A stretch of 64,000 bases of DNA from the NCBI GenBank assembly GCA_021776825.1, contig JAJFFG010000067.1:106439-170438 (forward strand), written 5' to 3'. This document shows positions 42,732-51,710 of this stretch, piece by piece; the stretch's first letter is position 1, and every line of letters starts with the position of its first letter. The notes beneath the pieces are model-generated. The model saw nothing but the letters and a program-made list of their open reading frames with translations. It ran no database searches and was not told the origin of the DNA. The translations under genes were made by a program, and so were the position numbers. The stretch is from Planctomycetota bacterium. Lineage in GTDB: Bacteria > Planctomycetota > JAJSAM01 > JAJVHW01.

Positions 42732-43063
42732 GGGGTCACGTCGATTGCTGGCGGTTGGTTGGAGGCGCGCGTCGGGGCATGCGGCAATCGCCGCGCCTCC
42801 CGTGTTTCTGGTCGGCTCCGCGGCTGCGTCGACGGTCTCGCGAGAGCCACCCCCTCGGTCGCAGCCTTGCGTGGCCTCATCTCCCGCGTCACGGCGAGGG
42901 GTCACGTCGATTGCTAGCCGCTGGTTGGTGACGTCGATCGGGACATCTGGCAATCGCCACGCCTCCGTTGTTGTCTGATGTGTGCTCGGTCTCGTGAGGT
43001 CTCTTGCGAGAGCAACCGGCGCCGGTCGAGGACCTCCGCGCACACATTCCCCGCGTCACGGCG
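42732..43063. repeat. Head-to-tail 166-bp tandem duplication
   Basis: Copies 42732-42897 and 42898-43063 are adjacent and equal in length. Both begin GGGGTCACGTCGATTGCT and end CCCGCGTCACGGCG; the interiors have diverged but keep blocks such as GGCAATCGCC and GCGAGAGC. No open reading frame with coding character was seen. Confidence 0.75.
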
Positions 43064-43155
43064 CCTGCGCTGACGCGCAACCGCCGCGCCCCGGGCCGGG
43101 GATTCGGATCGGAGTCGCCTCCTCCAATCCAACGGTCCCGCTGTGGCAACGGCGC

Positions 43156-43265
43156 CGTACGGGCGGATCTCCTGATCCGCCCCGCCCGCTGACGTGGCTC
43201 GCGCGATGTGGGTCCACCGGCGCTCACCGAACGACCCTCGTCATACGCACGGCCATCGGTCGTGC
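43156..43265. repeat. Dispersed palindrome-ended repeat, copy 5 (left part)
   Basis: Starts CGTACGGGCGGATCTCCTGA and continues with sequence related to the interiors at 24276-24360 and 24625-24716 (GCGCGATGTGGGTCCACCGG, ACGGCCATCGGTCGTGCG). The right palindrome is missing. Confidence 0.65.
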
Positions 43266-43379
43266 GCATCATGCAGATCGCCGACGCGCGTCGGCCAGCG
43301 CCCTCCCGCCCGTCGGTCCGTCACACCCCCTGCCGCGAGAGTTGCGGCCTGCCACCCATCGTGATCGCCTCGGCCGCCC

Positions 43380-45302
43380 ATGGCGCTGCTGACCCTCGAC
43401 GACGTCCACAAGAGCTACGGCGAGACCGCGCTGCTGCGCGGCGTGTCGCTCGTCATCGAAGCCGACACGCGCATCGGCATCGTCGGTGCGAACGGCTGCG
43501 GCAAGTCCACGCTCCTGCGGCTCCTTGCCGGCACCGAGACTCCCGACGAGGGTCGTCGCACCGTCGACAGCGGGTTGCGCATCGGACACCTGCCCCAGGA
43601 GGTGCCGGTGCACTCCGGACGCGTCCGCGACGCCGTCCGCGAGGGTCTCGAGGGCCGCGATGCCGTCCTCTCGCGGATCACGAAGCTCCACGCAGCTCTC
43701 GCTGATCCCGCCGTCACACCGACGCAGACGGAGCGCGCGCTGGCCGACCTCGCACGCCAGGAGATCGAGCTCGATCGCCTCGGTGGCGCCGACGTCGAGC
43801 ATCGCGTCGAGGAGTTGATCACTCGCGTCGGCCTGCCCGATCCCGACGCGGACGCCGCGACGCTCTCCGGGGGTGAGCAGCGTCGCGTCGCGCTGGCGCG
43901 ACTGCTCCTCGGAAAGCCGGACCTGCTCCTGCTCGACGAGCCGACCAACCACCTAGACGCTTTCGTGATCGAGTGGCTCGAGGAGCTTCTCGTCGAGATG
44001 CGCACGCCGCTCGCAATGGTGACTCACGATCGCTACTTCCTGGATCGCGTCATCCATCGGGTGGTCGAGGTCGAGCACGGTGCGCTCTTCGTCTACGACG
44101 GCGGCTACGCCGGCTACCTACACGGCAAGGCGGCGCGAGAGATCGCAGACCAGCGAGCCGAGACTTCGCGTCAAAGCCAGCTGCGTCGCGAGAGCGACTG
44201 GATGAGCCGCGGCCCGCCGGCTCGCAGCACCAAGGCGAAGGCCCGCATCGGTCGCTACCACGCCCTCGTCGACGCCGCGCCCGACGAAGCGTCGGACGAG
44301 CTCGCGTTTCGTATCCCACCCGGCCCGCGACTCGGGACGCGCGTCATCCGAATGCGCGGGGTGACGCTGCGCTTCGGCGATCGCACACTGCTCGAGTCGC
44401 TCGACCTCGACATCGGCAACGACACGCGACTCGGCATCGTTGGCCCCAACGGCTCCGGCAAGACCACGCTCATTCGGGCCATCACCGGCGACCGTCCGCC
44501 AGATGCCGGGAGCGTCGAACTCGGAGAGACGGTGCGGCTTGCCGCCATCGATCAACGCCGGAGCGACCTCAACCCGACGGACACCGTGGTCCAGTCGATC
44601 GCCGGCGATGGCGAGAACGTGCGCGTCGGCACCCGCGCGGTGCGCATCGAGAGTTTCCTCGATCGCTTCCTGTTCCCCGGCGGGCGTAAGCACACCCGTG
44701 TCGGCGACCTGTCCGGCGGCGAACGCAACCGCGTGCTGCTCGCGCGACTGCTGATCCAGGGCGGCAACGTGCTCGTGCTCGACGAGCCCACGAACGACCT
44801 CGACCTGCCGACGCTTCGCGCGCTCGAGGAGGCGCTCGTCGCGTTCGAGGGCGCGGTCGTGATCGTCAGTCACGACCGGTGGTTCCTGGATCGGGTCGCC
44901 ACGGACATCCTGTATCTCGACGGGACTGGCCGAGCGCAGCGATTCGGCGGAGACCTAAGCGCGCTCCTCGACCGACTCGGCGAGGAGCGACGGGCCGAAG
45001 AAGCCGCGGCCGCCGCGGCGACGCGTCGAGCGCGCGAGACCAGCAAGCCGACGGAACGACCGAAGCGGACGACACAGCGCCTGAGCAACTGGGAGACGAC
45101 GGAGCTGGACGCGCTGCCGGCAGCGATCGACGCCGCCGAGGTGGCGATCGCGACGCTGAACGAACGCATCGCCGATCCAACGCTCTACACGGGACCAGCC
45201 GAGGCCCGCGAAGCGGTGCAGAGCGAGCTCACGTCCACCGGTGCGGAACTGGAGCGACTGTATGCGCGCTGGGAAGAGCTCGAGGAGCGGCGCGACGGCT
45301 AG
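43380..45302 (+). CDS. uup: ABC-F family ATPase (Uup-like)
   Basis: 640 residues. Two ABC ATPase domains in tandem, without membrane helices: Walker A GANGCGKST and GPNGSGKTT, signatures LSGGEQRRVALARLLL and LSGGERNRVLLARLL, Walker B LLLLDEPTNHLD and VLVLDEPTNDLD. An interdomain linker (about 240-300) and a C-terminal coiled-coil tail (about 555-640, 'LNERIADPTLYTGPAEAREA') match Uup rather than EttA. ABC-F proteins act on ribosomes; Uup is tied to ribosome assembly and precise transposon excision. The 275 bp after it show no feature. Confidence 0.88.
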   Translation: MALLTLDDVHKSYGETALLRGVSLVIEADTRIGIVGANGCGKSTLLRLLAGTETPDEGRRTVDSGLRIGHLPQEVPVHSGRVRDAVREGLEGRDAVLSRITKLHAALADPAVTPTQTERALADLARQEIELDRLGGADVEHRVEELITRVGLPDPDADAATLSGGEQRRVALARLLLGKPDLLLLDEPTNHLDAFVIEWLEELLVEMRTPLAMVTHDRYFLDRVIHRVVEVEHGALFVYDGGYAGYLHGKAAREIADQRAETSRQSQLRRESDWMSRGPPARSTKAKARIGRYHALVDAAPDEASDELAFRIPPGPRLGTRVIRMRGVTLRFGDRTLLESLDLDIGNDTRLGIVGPNGSGKTTLIRAITGDRPPDAGSVELGETVRLAAIDQRRSDLNPTDTVVQSIAGDGENVRVGTRAVRIESFLDRFLFPGGRKHTRVGDLSGGERNRVLLARLLIQGGNVLVLDEPTNDLDLPTLRALEEALVAFEGAVVIVSHDRWFLDRVATDILYLDGTGRAQRFGGDLSALLDRLGEERRAEEAAAAAATRRARETSKPTERPKRTTQRLSNWETTELDALPAAIDAAEVAIATLNERIADPTLYTGPAEAREAVQSELTSTGAELERLYARWEELEERRDG

Positions 45303-45577
45303 CCCGCATCGTTCACGAGGACGCCACGCCTGGCGGTCCCGAGCACGCGATCTCCCGCCCGCCCCCTCAGAATCCCAAGACAAGTCCGCGCTTTCCAACC
45401 GCATCCAGGGGGTGCATGCGCGTCTCGGGTACGAGATCTCACGCACTCGGAGCCGCCAGGACACCGTGCGACGGTCGGACATGAAACGTGACGGCGTACG
45501 CCCCTTGCCGATTCTCGATCTCGCCGCGATCCCGTGGCGCCCTCGTGAACGATCCGGACTACTTCGCGTCAAGCGCG

Positions 45578-47107
45578 CTAGCCGACGATCGGCGCCGGCT
45601 CGGCCGCCGAGGCGGTGGCCGCCAGCTCAGCCGCGATCTCGCTCAGCACGCTCCGCAGCGTGTTCATCATCAGCTCGCGCTCGGCGTCCGTGACGCGGAA
45701 GTGCGGCGTGAACCGAAGGGCGTTGACGCCACCGTGGACGATCGACACGCCACTCAAGCGACACCGCTCCTCGGCGCTGCCAGGGCCGATCGCCTGGACG
45801 CGCGACGGATCGAGTTCGGCGCAGAAGAGCAGGCCCGTGCCGTGGACTTCGGTGATCAGCTCCGGGAACTCGCCGCGGATCGCCTCGAGGTCGGCCACGA
45901 ACGCTACGCCCTGTCGAGCGATGTTCGCGCGGACGTCCGGAGTCAGCATGTCGAGCACCGCGCTGGCGACATCGAGGGCGCGCGGGTTGGTCGTCATGGT
46001 GTTGCCGTAGACGCCGACGACGTACGCGTCGGCGGCCCGGCTCGTCAGGCCCAGCACGGAGAGCGGGAACTGGCCGCCGTTCAGAGCCTTCGACCAGCTC
46101 TCGATGTCGGGCGGCGCGCAGTCTTCGAATCCGGGGTAGTCGACCAGCGAGAGCGTGCCGTGCGCGCGGATGCCCGCCTGGATGCTGTCGACGACGAGCA
46201 GGGCGTCGTGCGCGAGCGTCAGTTCGCGGGCGAGGTCATAGAACGCGCGGGTGACACCGACGCCCGGCGCGCCTTCGCCCTGGACCGGCTCCATGAAGAA
46301 CGACTCGATGAAGACGCCCTCGGCCGCGGCGCGGTCGAATACGGCGCGTAGGGCGTCGCAGTCGTTCGAGGGGACGGTCCACAGATTGTCGAGATCGCGG
46401 AACGACGCGAGGTGACGCTCGTACTTGCCGCGCGACGAGTGGGAGAACGACGCCGGCCGGTGCGTGCGTCCGTGGAACGCTCGCTCGACGACGAGGTACG
46501 CGGGTCGCTTCCCAGCGTGCGCGCCGTCGGCGTCGGTGAGTTGACGGGCGCGGACGTCGGAGATGCGGGCTGCGACGCTCATCGCCTCGGACCCAGAGTT
46601 CATCCAGAGGAAGCGATCGAACGGGCAGCCGTCGGCGCGAGCGTGTCCGAGCTCGGCACGCAGCTTCTCGGTCACGCGGAGCTGAGAGACGTTGGCCGTC
46701 ATCACGTTCGCCATCGGCTGACGGCCGTTCATCGCGTCGACGACGGCGTCCGGGCAGTGCCCGAAGCCGAGCATCCCGTAGCCGCCGCTGTCGTGCATGA
46801 CCGCGCCGTGCAGCGTGACCAGCCACGTGCCCTTGCCCGCGAGTGCGACGAACGGGTTCAGCGCGTCGGGCGAGTAGAAGTTCACGTACGCGCTCTGAAT
46901 GTGACGGACGGCGTCGGTCTCGTCCATCGCGACGAGTTCCGGCCGCTCGACGCGGAGCGCTGCGAACGCCGCTCCCGCCCATTCGATCGCGATGCGGAGG
47001 TCGTCGTCGCGCGTCAGGAAGTCGGCGATGACGTCATCGTCGAGACCGACAGCGCGCGCGGTGCCCGAGGCGTCGCGGATCGTGCGGAGGTGGTCGAAGG
47101 CGGTCAC
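45578..47107 (-). CDS. Class III PLP-dependent aminotransferase
   Basis: 509 residues from GTG 47107, with AGGAG five bases upstream. Class III signature around the PLP lysine (DIESWSKALNGGQFPLSV), MNSGSEAMSVAAR for phosphate binding, VVERAFHGRTH, MEPVQGEGAPGVG and the Asp in LLVVDSIQAG (usually DEVQ). This last motif has Ser for Glu. It is longer than typical ornithine/GABA aminotransferases by a 60-residue N-terminal extension. The amino donor cannot be told; lysine 6-aminotransferase or GABA-type activity are both possible. It stands alone between intergenic gaps. Confidence 0.85.
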   Translation of the reverse strand: MTAFDHLRTIRDASGTARAVGLDDDVIADFLTRDDDLRIAIEWAGAAFAALRVERPELVAMDETDAVRHIQSAYVNFYSPDALNPFVALAGKGTWLVTLHGAVMHDSGGYGMLGFGHCPDAVVDAMNGRQPMANVMTANVSQLRVTEKLRAELGHARADGCPFDRFLWMNSGSEAMSVAARISDVRARQLTDADGAHAGKRPAYLVVERAFHGRTHRPASFSHSSRGKYERHLASFRDLDNLWTVPSNDCDALRAVFDRAAAEGVFIESFFMEPVQGEGAPGVGVTRAFYDLARELTLAHDALLVVDSIQAGIRAHGTLSLVDYPGFEDCAPPDIESWSKALNGGQFPLSVLGLTSRAADAYVVGVYGNTMTTNPRALDVASAVLDMLTPDVRANIARQGVAFVADLEAIRGEFPELITEVHGTGLLFCAELDPSRVQAIGPGSAEERCRLSGVSIVHGGVNALRFTPHFRVTDAERELMMNTLRSVLSEIAAELAATASAAEPAPIVG

Positions 47108-47374
47108 GGACACTCCTGGTCGAGGGTACGTCGGTGCTGCTCGCTCCCGACCCCGCCCACGATGCCAGTCGCGCTCAGAGCGCACGACGGAATCGACAGG
47201 CGGAGTCACGGATCGACGCGAGCGGACAGCGGCGTGCGCGCGGACGGGGTGTGCGCGGCGAGCGTGGGGCGGCCCGAGGGGCAAGCCAGGCAGCGGGTGG
47301 GGCGGCGCCTGGATCTCGACGCGAGGGCGTCGGGGCCGTGGCAACTCCGGGGACGGCGAGCGGGCCGTGCTGTG

Positions 47375-47597
47375 AGTGGCCGGTTCGTGTGTGGCCGGTT
47401 CGTGTGGGGTCGTTCCCGTGAGGCTGTTCCCTGGGGCTGTTCCCTGGGGCTGGTCCCTGGGGCTGTTCGTGAACGGCTGTTCGTGCAGGGCGTTCGTGCA
47501 GGGCGTTCGTGCAGGGCATTCGTGCAGGGCATTCGTGCAGGGCATCCGTGCAGGGCGTTCGAGCAGGGCGTTCGAGCAGGGCATCCGTGCAGGGCGT
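47375..47597. repeat. 13-bp minisatellite
   Basis: Nine clean head-to-tail 13-bp units (TCGTGCAGGGCGT and one- or two-base variants) run from 47481 to 47597. Before them, from about 47375, related 13-14-bp units with different 5' parts but the same GTTC end (for example TGTTCCCTGGGGC, three copies) continue the periodicity. The 13-bp period excludes translation as a protein repeat. The gap 47108-47869 (762 bp) holds this and the 55-bp element only. Confidence 0.92.
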
Positions 47598-47662
47598 TCG
47601 GATGGGGGCGGTGCACTCAGTGCCGTTCTGGCCTCGCGAAGGAGGAAATCGAGGGTGTTCGG

Positions 47663-47717
47663 TAACCTCTGACCCCCGCCAAACGTCCCCCGAAGGGGGC
47701 GGGGGTACGTGGGTGGG
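47663..47717 (+). repeat. Conserved 55-bp G-quadruplex-like element, copy 2
   Basis: TAACCTCTG start, hairpin CCCCCGAAGGGGG, and end GGGGGTACGTGGGTGGG. The G-run pattern (GGGGG, GGGGG, GGG, GGG with loops C, TACGT, T) is kept exactly between the two copies while five other positions differ. It lies 66 bp after the 13-bp minisatellite and 153 bp before the M16 peptidase gene. Confidence 0.85.
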
Positions 47718-47869
47718 ATGCGGCGGCGTTCGGCAGCAAGTGGCCGCGAGCGTGGCCGAGGCTGGCGAGTGCGGGGGCGCTGGGGGCACGGAACCGGCGC
47801 GCTCGCCGATCCGTCGGTTCCAGGACCCGGGGCGCTAGGATCGCGGGCTTCCTCTTGGAGACCTGCCCG

Positions 47870-50815
47870 ATGCACTCTCGTACGACCTCCCTTCTCGGCC
47901 TCGCTGCCGGCTTCGTTCTCGTGTCCCTGGTGGGCTGCGGCGAAGGAACCACCACCGCCACGCCCGCGAGCGACCCGGTCGCCGTCGCGCCCAGCACCGG
48001 CACAGCCAGCACCGACGCGCCAGCGACGGAGGCAACCGCCACGAAGCGGACCGCCGAGCCGCGCAAGTGGGAGCACGAGACGTCGGACATCCCGGTCGAC
48101 GAACGCATCCAGTTCGGCCACTTCGACAACGGCCTGCGCTGGGCGTGGGCGTCGAACCCCGAGCCGAAGGAGCGCTGCTACCTCCGCCTGCACGTCAACG
48201 CGGGCAGCCTCGCGGAGACGGATGCCGAGCTCGGCATGGCGCACTTCCTCGAGCACATGGCCTTCAACGGGTCGGCGAACTTCCCGCCGGGAACGCTGAT
48301 CGCGTGGTTCCAGCAGAACGGCATGGCCTTCGGCGCCGACACCAACGCGCACACGGCGTTCGGTGAGACCGTCTACAAGCTCGACCTCCCGAAGAACGAC
48401 GTCGAGTCGATCCGCGACGGCCTGAAGGTCCTGCGCGACTTCGCCACCGGCATGACGATCGCCGAGCGCGAGGTCGAGGGTGAGAAGGGCGTCATCGACG
48501 GCGAGCAGCGCGAGCGCGACTCCGCCGGCATGCGCGTCTTGATGAAGCAACTCGAACTGATGTTCGGCGACACGCGCATCGGCGATCGCCTGCCCATCGG
48601 CACCAAGCCCATTCGCGACACGTTCACCGCAGCGTCCGTGCGCGCGTTCTACAAGCGCTGGTACCGCCCCGAGCACATGACGCTCGTCGCGGTTGGCGAC
48701 TTCGGCGAGCTCGACCCCGTGTCGCTGTTCTCCGAGTTCTTCGCGACCATCGACGTCCCCGAGACGCCGCTCGAGCAGGAGCCGAGCCCCGGCACGGCGA
48801 AGACGTTCGCGCACTTCTACGCAGTCCACGAGCCCGAGATCCCGGCGCTCAGTCTCTCGATCTCCCGCCTCAAGGCGTGGGAGAAGGAACCCGTGACCGT
48901 CGCGCAGTGGATCGCCGAGATGCCCGCGAACTACGCGCGCAGCATGCTGAACACGCGGTGCCGCGAGCTCGCGAAGGACGAGTCGGCACCGTTCATGAAC
49001 GTCCGCGCCACGCAGGCCTCGATCTTCGACGTCTACGACGCCGAGGGCATCGATATCCGGTGCACGCCCGAGAAGTGGAAGGAGGCGCTCGCCGCCGGTG
49101 AGCAGGAGCTCCGTCGCGCGCTCGAGCACGGCTTCCAGCAGGCCGAGCTGGACGAGATCCGCGCCAACGCGCTGCGCGGTTTGGACGAGGCCGTCGAGCG
49201 ACAGGCGTCGGCCGACAGTCGGAGGCTGCTGGGCCGCATCCTGAACGCCGCCGAGAACGCCACGGTCCCGACCAGCGCTGAGACGCGTCGCACGGTGCTG
49301 AAGCCGGCGATCGAGGCGCTCACGGTCGAGGGCTGCCACGCCGCGCTGAAGGCCGGCTGGTCCGAGGGCGAACTCTCGATCACGGCCACCGGCAACTTGG
49401 ACCTCGGTGAGGACGCCAGCGCTCAGCTGCGCGCGGCCTACGAGGCCAGCACGAAGGTCGCCGTCGAGGGCACCGAGGAGGTCGACGCCGACGTCTTCGC
49501 GTACTCGTCCGATCCTGCGAAGGCCGGCAAGATTGCCAGCCGCGCCCACGTCGAGGATCTCGACTTCCACACGATCACGTTCGAGAACGGCGTCGCGCTG
49601 AACTTGAAGCGCACCGACTTCCGCGAGAACCAGGTGGTCGTGAACATCGCCGTCGGCGAAGGGCAGCTGACCCTCGACCCGAAGGACGTCCTCACGCTGC
49701 AGATGATCGCCCCGTCCGTCATGAACGGCGGCGGCCTCGCGGCGCACAGCAACGACGACCTCCGCCGTCTCACGGCCGGTAAGCGCGTCGGAGTCCAGTT
49801 CAGCATCGGCGCCGACCGCTCCTCGATGAGCGGCGGCACGACCGCGGAGGACCTGCTCCTCGAGCTGGAGCTCGCGGCCGCTGGTCTCACGGCACCGGGT
49901 TGGCGCGAGGACGGCCTCATCCAGATGCGTCGTCAGATCCCGATGATGTTCCAGCAGATGGAGCACCAGCATCAGGGCCCGATGCTCCAGAAGTTCGTGC
50001 CCGCGCTGTTCTCGGGCGACCCGCGGTATGGCATGCCGGCGCAGGAGGCGCTCGACGCCACCGGCGTTGACCAGGTCAAGGCGTGGCTCGAGCCGCTCAT
50101 GGCCAACGCACCGATCGAGATCGCGATCTGCGGCGACATCGACGTCGAGCAGACGATCCAGTACGTCGCGCAGACGTTCGGCGCGCTGCCGAAGCGTCGC
50201 GAGTGGCAGTCGTTCGACGCGAACCGCGTCTCGCCGGCGCCGAAGACTGGCCTCAAGCAGACGCACGCAATCGCGACGGCGATCCCGAAATCGCTCGTGA
50301 TCATCGCGTTCCCGACCACGGACGGCATCGACATGACGATGCGCCGCAAGCAGCAGATGCTGAACCAGGTGGTCATGGACCGCCTACGGCTCGAGGTGCG
50401 TGAGAAGCTCGGCGCCGCGTACAGCCCGGGCTCCGGCGTCCAGACCAGCACGGTCAACCCCGGCGTGGGCATGCTGATGATGCAGGCGATGGCCGACCCG
50501 GAGAAGGTCGACACCCTCGTCGAGGCATGCCTCGGCGTCGCCAAGTCGCTCTCCGAGGAAGGCATCACGGACGAGGAGCTCGACCGTCTGCGCGAGCCGA
50601 TCCTCAACCGCCGTCGCGACTCCAAGCGTACGAACGGCTACTGGATGCAGGTGCTCGGCCGCGCGCAGAGCGAGGCGGGCCACTTGGACAACATCCGCAG
50701 CGGCGACGCGTTCTACGAGGGCGTCAAGCCCGCCGATCTCGCGCCTCTGGCCAAGCAGTACCTGAAGCCCGAGCGCGCCTCGATCCTGATCGTGAACCCG
50801 GGCCCGAAGGAGTAG
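47870..50815 (+). CDS. M16-family zinc metallopeptidase, lipoprotein
   Basis: 981 residues from ATG 47870 with GGAG nine bases upstream. The signal ends in a lipobox (LVSLVGCGEG). M16A layout with two M16 halves: inverted zinc motif HFLEH (His125, Glu128, His129) with the distal Glu in AEREVEGEKGVI in the first half; the second half lacks the motif, as expected for the non-catalytic partner domain ('KLGAAYSPGSGVQTSTVNPG'). It is a pitrilysin/PqqL-like processing peptidase that would act on small unfolded peptides in the envelope. Confidence 0.92.
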   Translation: MHSRTTSLLGLAAGFVLVSLVGCGEGTTTATPASDPVAVAPSTGTASTDAPATEATATKRTAEPRKWEHETSDIPVDERIQFGHFDNGLRWAWASNPEPKERCYLRLHVNAGSLAETDAELGMAHFLEHMAFNGSANFPPGTLIAWFQQNGMAFGADTNAHTAFGETVYKLDLPKNDVESIRDGLKVLRDFATGMTIAEREVEGEKGVIDGEQRERDSAGMRVLMKQLELMFGDTRIGDRLPIGTKPIRDTFTAASVRAFYKRWYRPEHMTLVAVGDFGELDPVSLFSEFFATIDVPETPLEQEPSPGTAKTFAHFYAVHEPEIPALSLSISRLKAWEKEPVTVAQWIAEMPANYARSMLNTRCRELAKDESAPFMNVRATQASIFDVYDAEGIDIRCTPEKWKEALAAGEQELRRALEHGFQQAELDEIRANALRGLDEAVERQASADSRRLLGRILNAAENATVPTSAETRRTVLKPAIEALTVEGCHAALKAGWSEGELSITATGNLDLGEDASAQLRAAYEASTKVAVEGTEEVDADVFAYSSDPAKAGKIASRAHVEDLDFHTITFENGVALNLKRTDFRENQVVVNIAVGEGQLTLDPKDVLTLQMIAPSVMNGGGLAAHSNDDLRRLTAGKRVGVQFSIGADRSSMSGGTTAEDLLLELELAAAGLTAPGWREDGLIQMRRQIPMMFQQMEHQHQGPMLQKFVPALFSGDPRYGMPAQEALDATGVDQVKAWLEPLMANAPIEIAICGDIDVEQTIQYVAQTFGALPKRREWQSFDANRVSPAPKTGLKQTHAIATAIPKSLVIIAFPTTDGIDMTMRRKQQMLNQVVMDRLRLEVREKLGAAYSPGSGVQTSTVNPGVGMLMMQAMADPEKVDTLVEACLGVAKSLSEEGITDEELDRLREPILNRRRDSKRTNGYWMQVLGRAQSEAGHLDNIRSGDAFYEGVKPADLAPLAKQYLKPERASILIVNPGPKE

Positions 50816-50861
50816 CGGGCCCGAAGCTCCGAACTCCTCCATACCGGTTGCCCGCGCGGTG

Positions 50862-51533
50862 TCAGCCGGCCAGCGCGCGCGGGTGGAGGACGTTGTTCTC
50901 GAGGTGGATGTGCTCGTGCAGGGCGCGCTCGAGGTCGGCCAGACCGGCCCAGAGGGCGCGCCAGGTGTTGCACGCGATCGCCGGGGGCACGAAGTCGTTC
51001 GTCAGCTGACGTAGACGCCGCAGCAGGGCGCCAGCGGTCTCGTGCTCCTGCTCCATCACGGAGATCGGACCACCCGCCATGGCGCCGCCGCCCGACACGA
51101 TCATCGGGAAGAGGATCTGCTCCTCCTTCTGCATGTGCTCGTCGAGGTCGGCCTGGAGCGCGAGGAACGTCGTCAGGATGCCCTCGAGCCGCGCTGGGTC
51201 CTTGTCGCCGTGGACGAGGTGCACCTTGCGCGCCATCGCCTCGATGCGCGGCATCTCCTGCTTCAGCGGCTCGTGGTACGTCGTCAGGATGTGTTGGATG
51301 ACATCCGGCAGCGGCGCAGTGTCCCAGCGCACACCTGTCTCCGGCGCCCCAGCGAGTTCCTGTTCGAGCTCCGCGATCAGGACGTCGACCTCGAGCCCCT
51401 TCGCGGCACACGCATCGGCGAGCGGGCGACCACCGCCGCAGCAGAAGTCGATGCCGTGGCGCGCGAAGACGCGCGTGGAGAGAGGGTGCTCGGTGGCGAT
51501 CGAACCGACGGTCGTGACAGGGAGGATGCTCAT
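50862..51533 (-). CDS. ric: Iron-sulfur cluster repair di-iron protein (RIC/ScdA/YtfE family)
   Basis: 223 residues from ATG 51533 with AAAGGA five bases upstream. The N-terminal ScdA_N domain has the HGIDFCCGGG motif; the rest is a hemerythrin-like bundle with iron ligands in HILTTYHEPL, HLVHGDKDP, HMQKEEQILFP, EQEHETAG and HEHIHLENNVLHP. RIC repairs Fe-S clusters damaged by nitric oxide or peroxide. Divergent from the ABC exporter across 177 bp, which contain nested inverted repeats (CGCTCGCG...CGCGAGCG around CGTGACTACGGTCACG). Confidence 0.92.
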   Translation of the reverse strand: MSILPVTTVGSIATEHPLSTRVFARHGIDFCCGGGRPLADACAAKGLEVDVLIAELEQELAGAPETGVRWDTAPLPDVIQHILTTYHEPLKQEMPRIEAMARKVHLVHGDKDPARLEGILTTFLALQADLDEHMQKEEQILFPMIVSGGGAMAGGPISVMEQEHETAGALLRRLRQLTNDFVPPAIACNTWRALWAGLADLERALHEHIHLENNVLHPRALAG

Positions 51534-51710
51534 GGGGGTCCTTTCGTGGAACCGGCTGCGCGCCGGTGGCACAGCATGCCGCAGCCCGCTCGCGTCGACC
51601 GTGACTACGGTCACGCCCGCGAGCGAGGGCCGGTGACGACGCCGACGCCGCGGGCCGAGTCTCGTGAGAACGTCGGGCCGGCGTTCCCATTCCCTCAAGA
51701 TGGGCGGCCC

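Noticed and set aside
47108..50266. N-terminal 1,000 codons of a 1,562-codon minus-strand frame
   Set aside because: Only the last 509 codons (aminotransferase) are real; the rest is antisense to the M16 peptidase and crosses the minisatellite.
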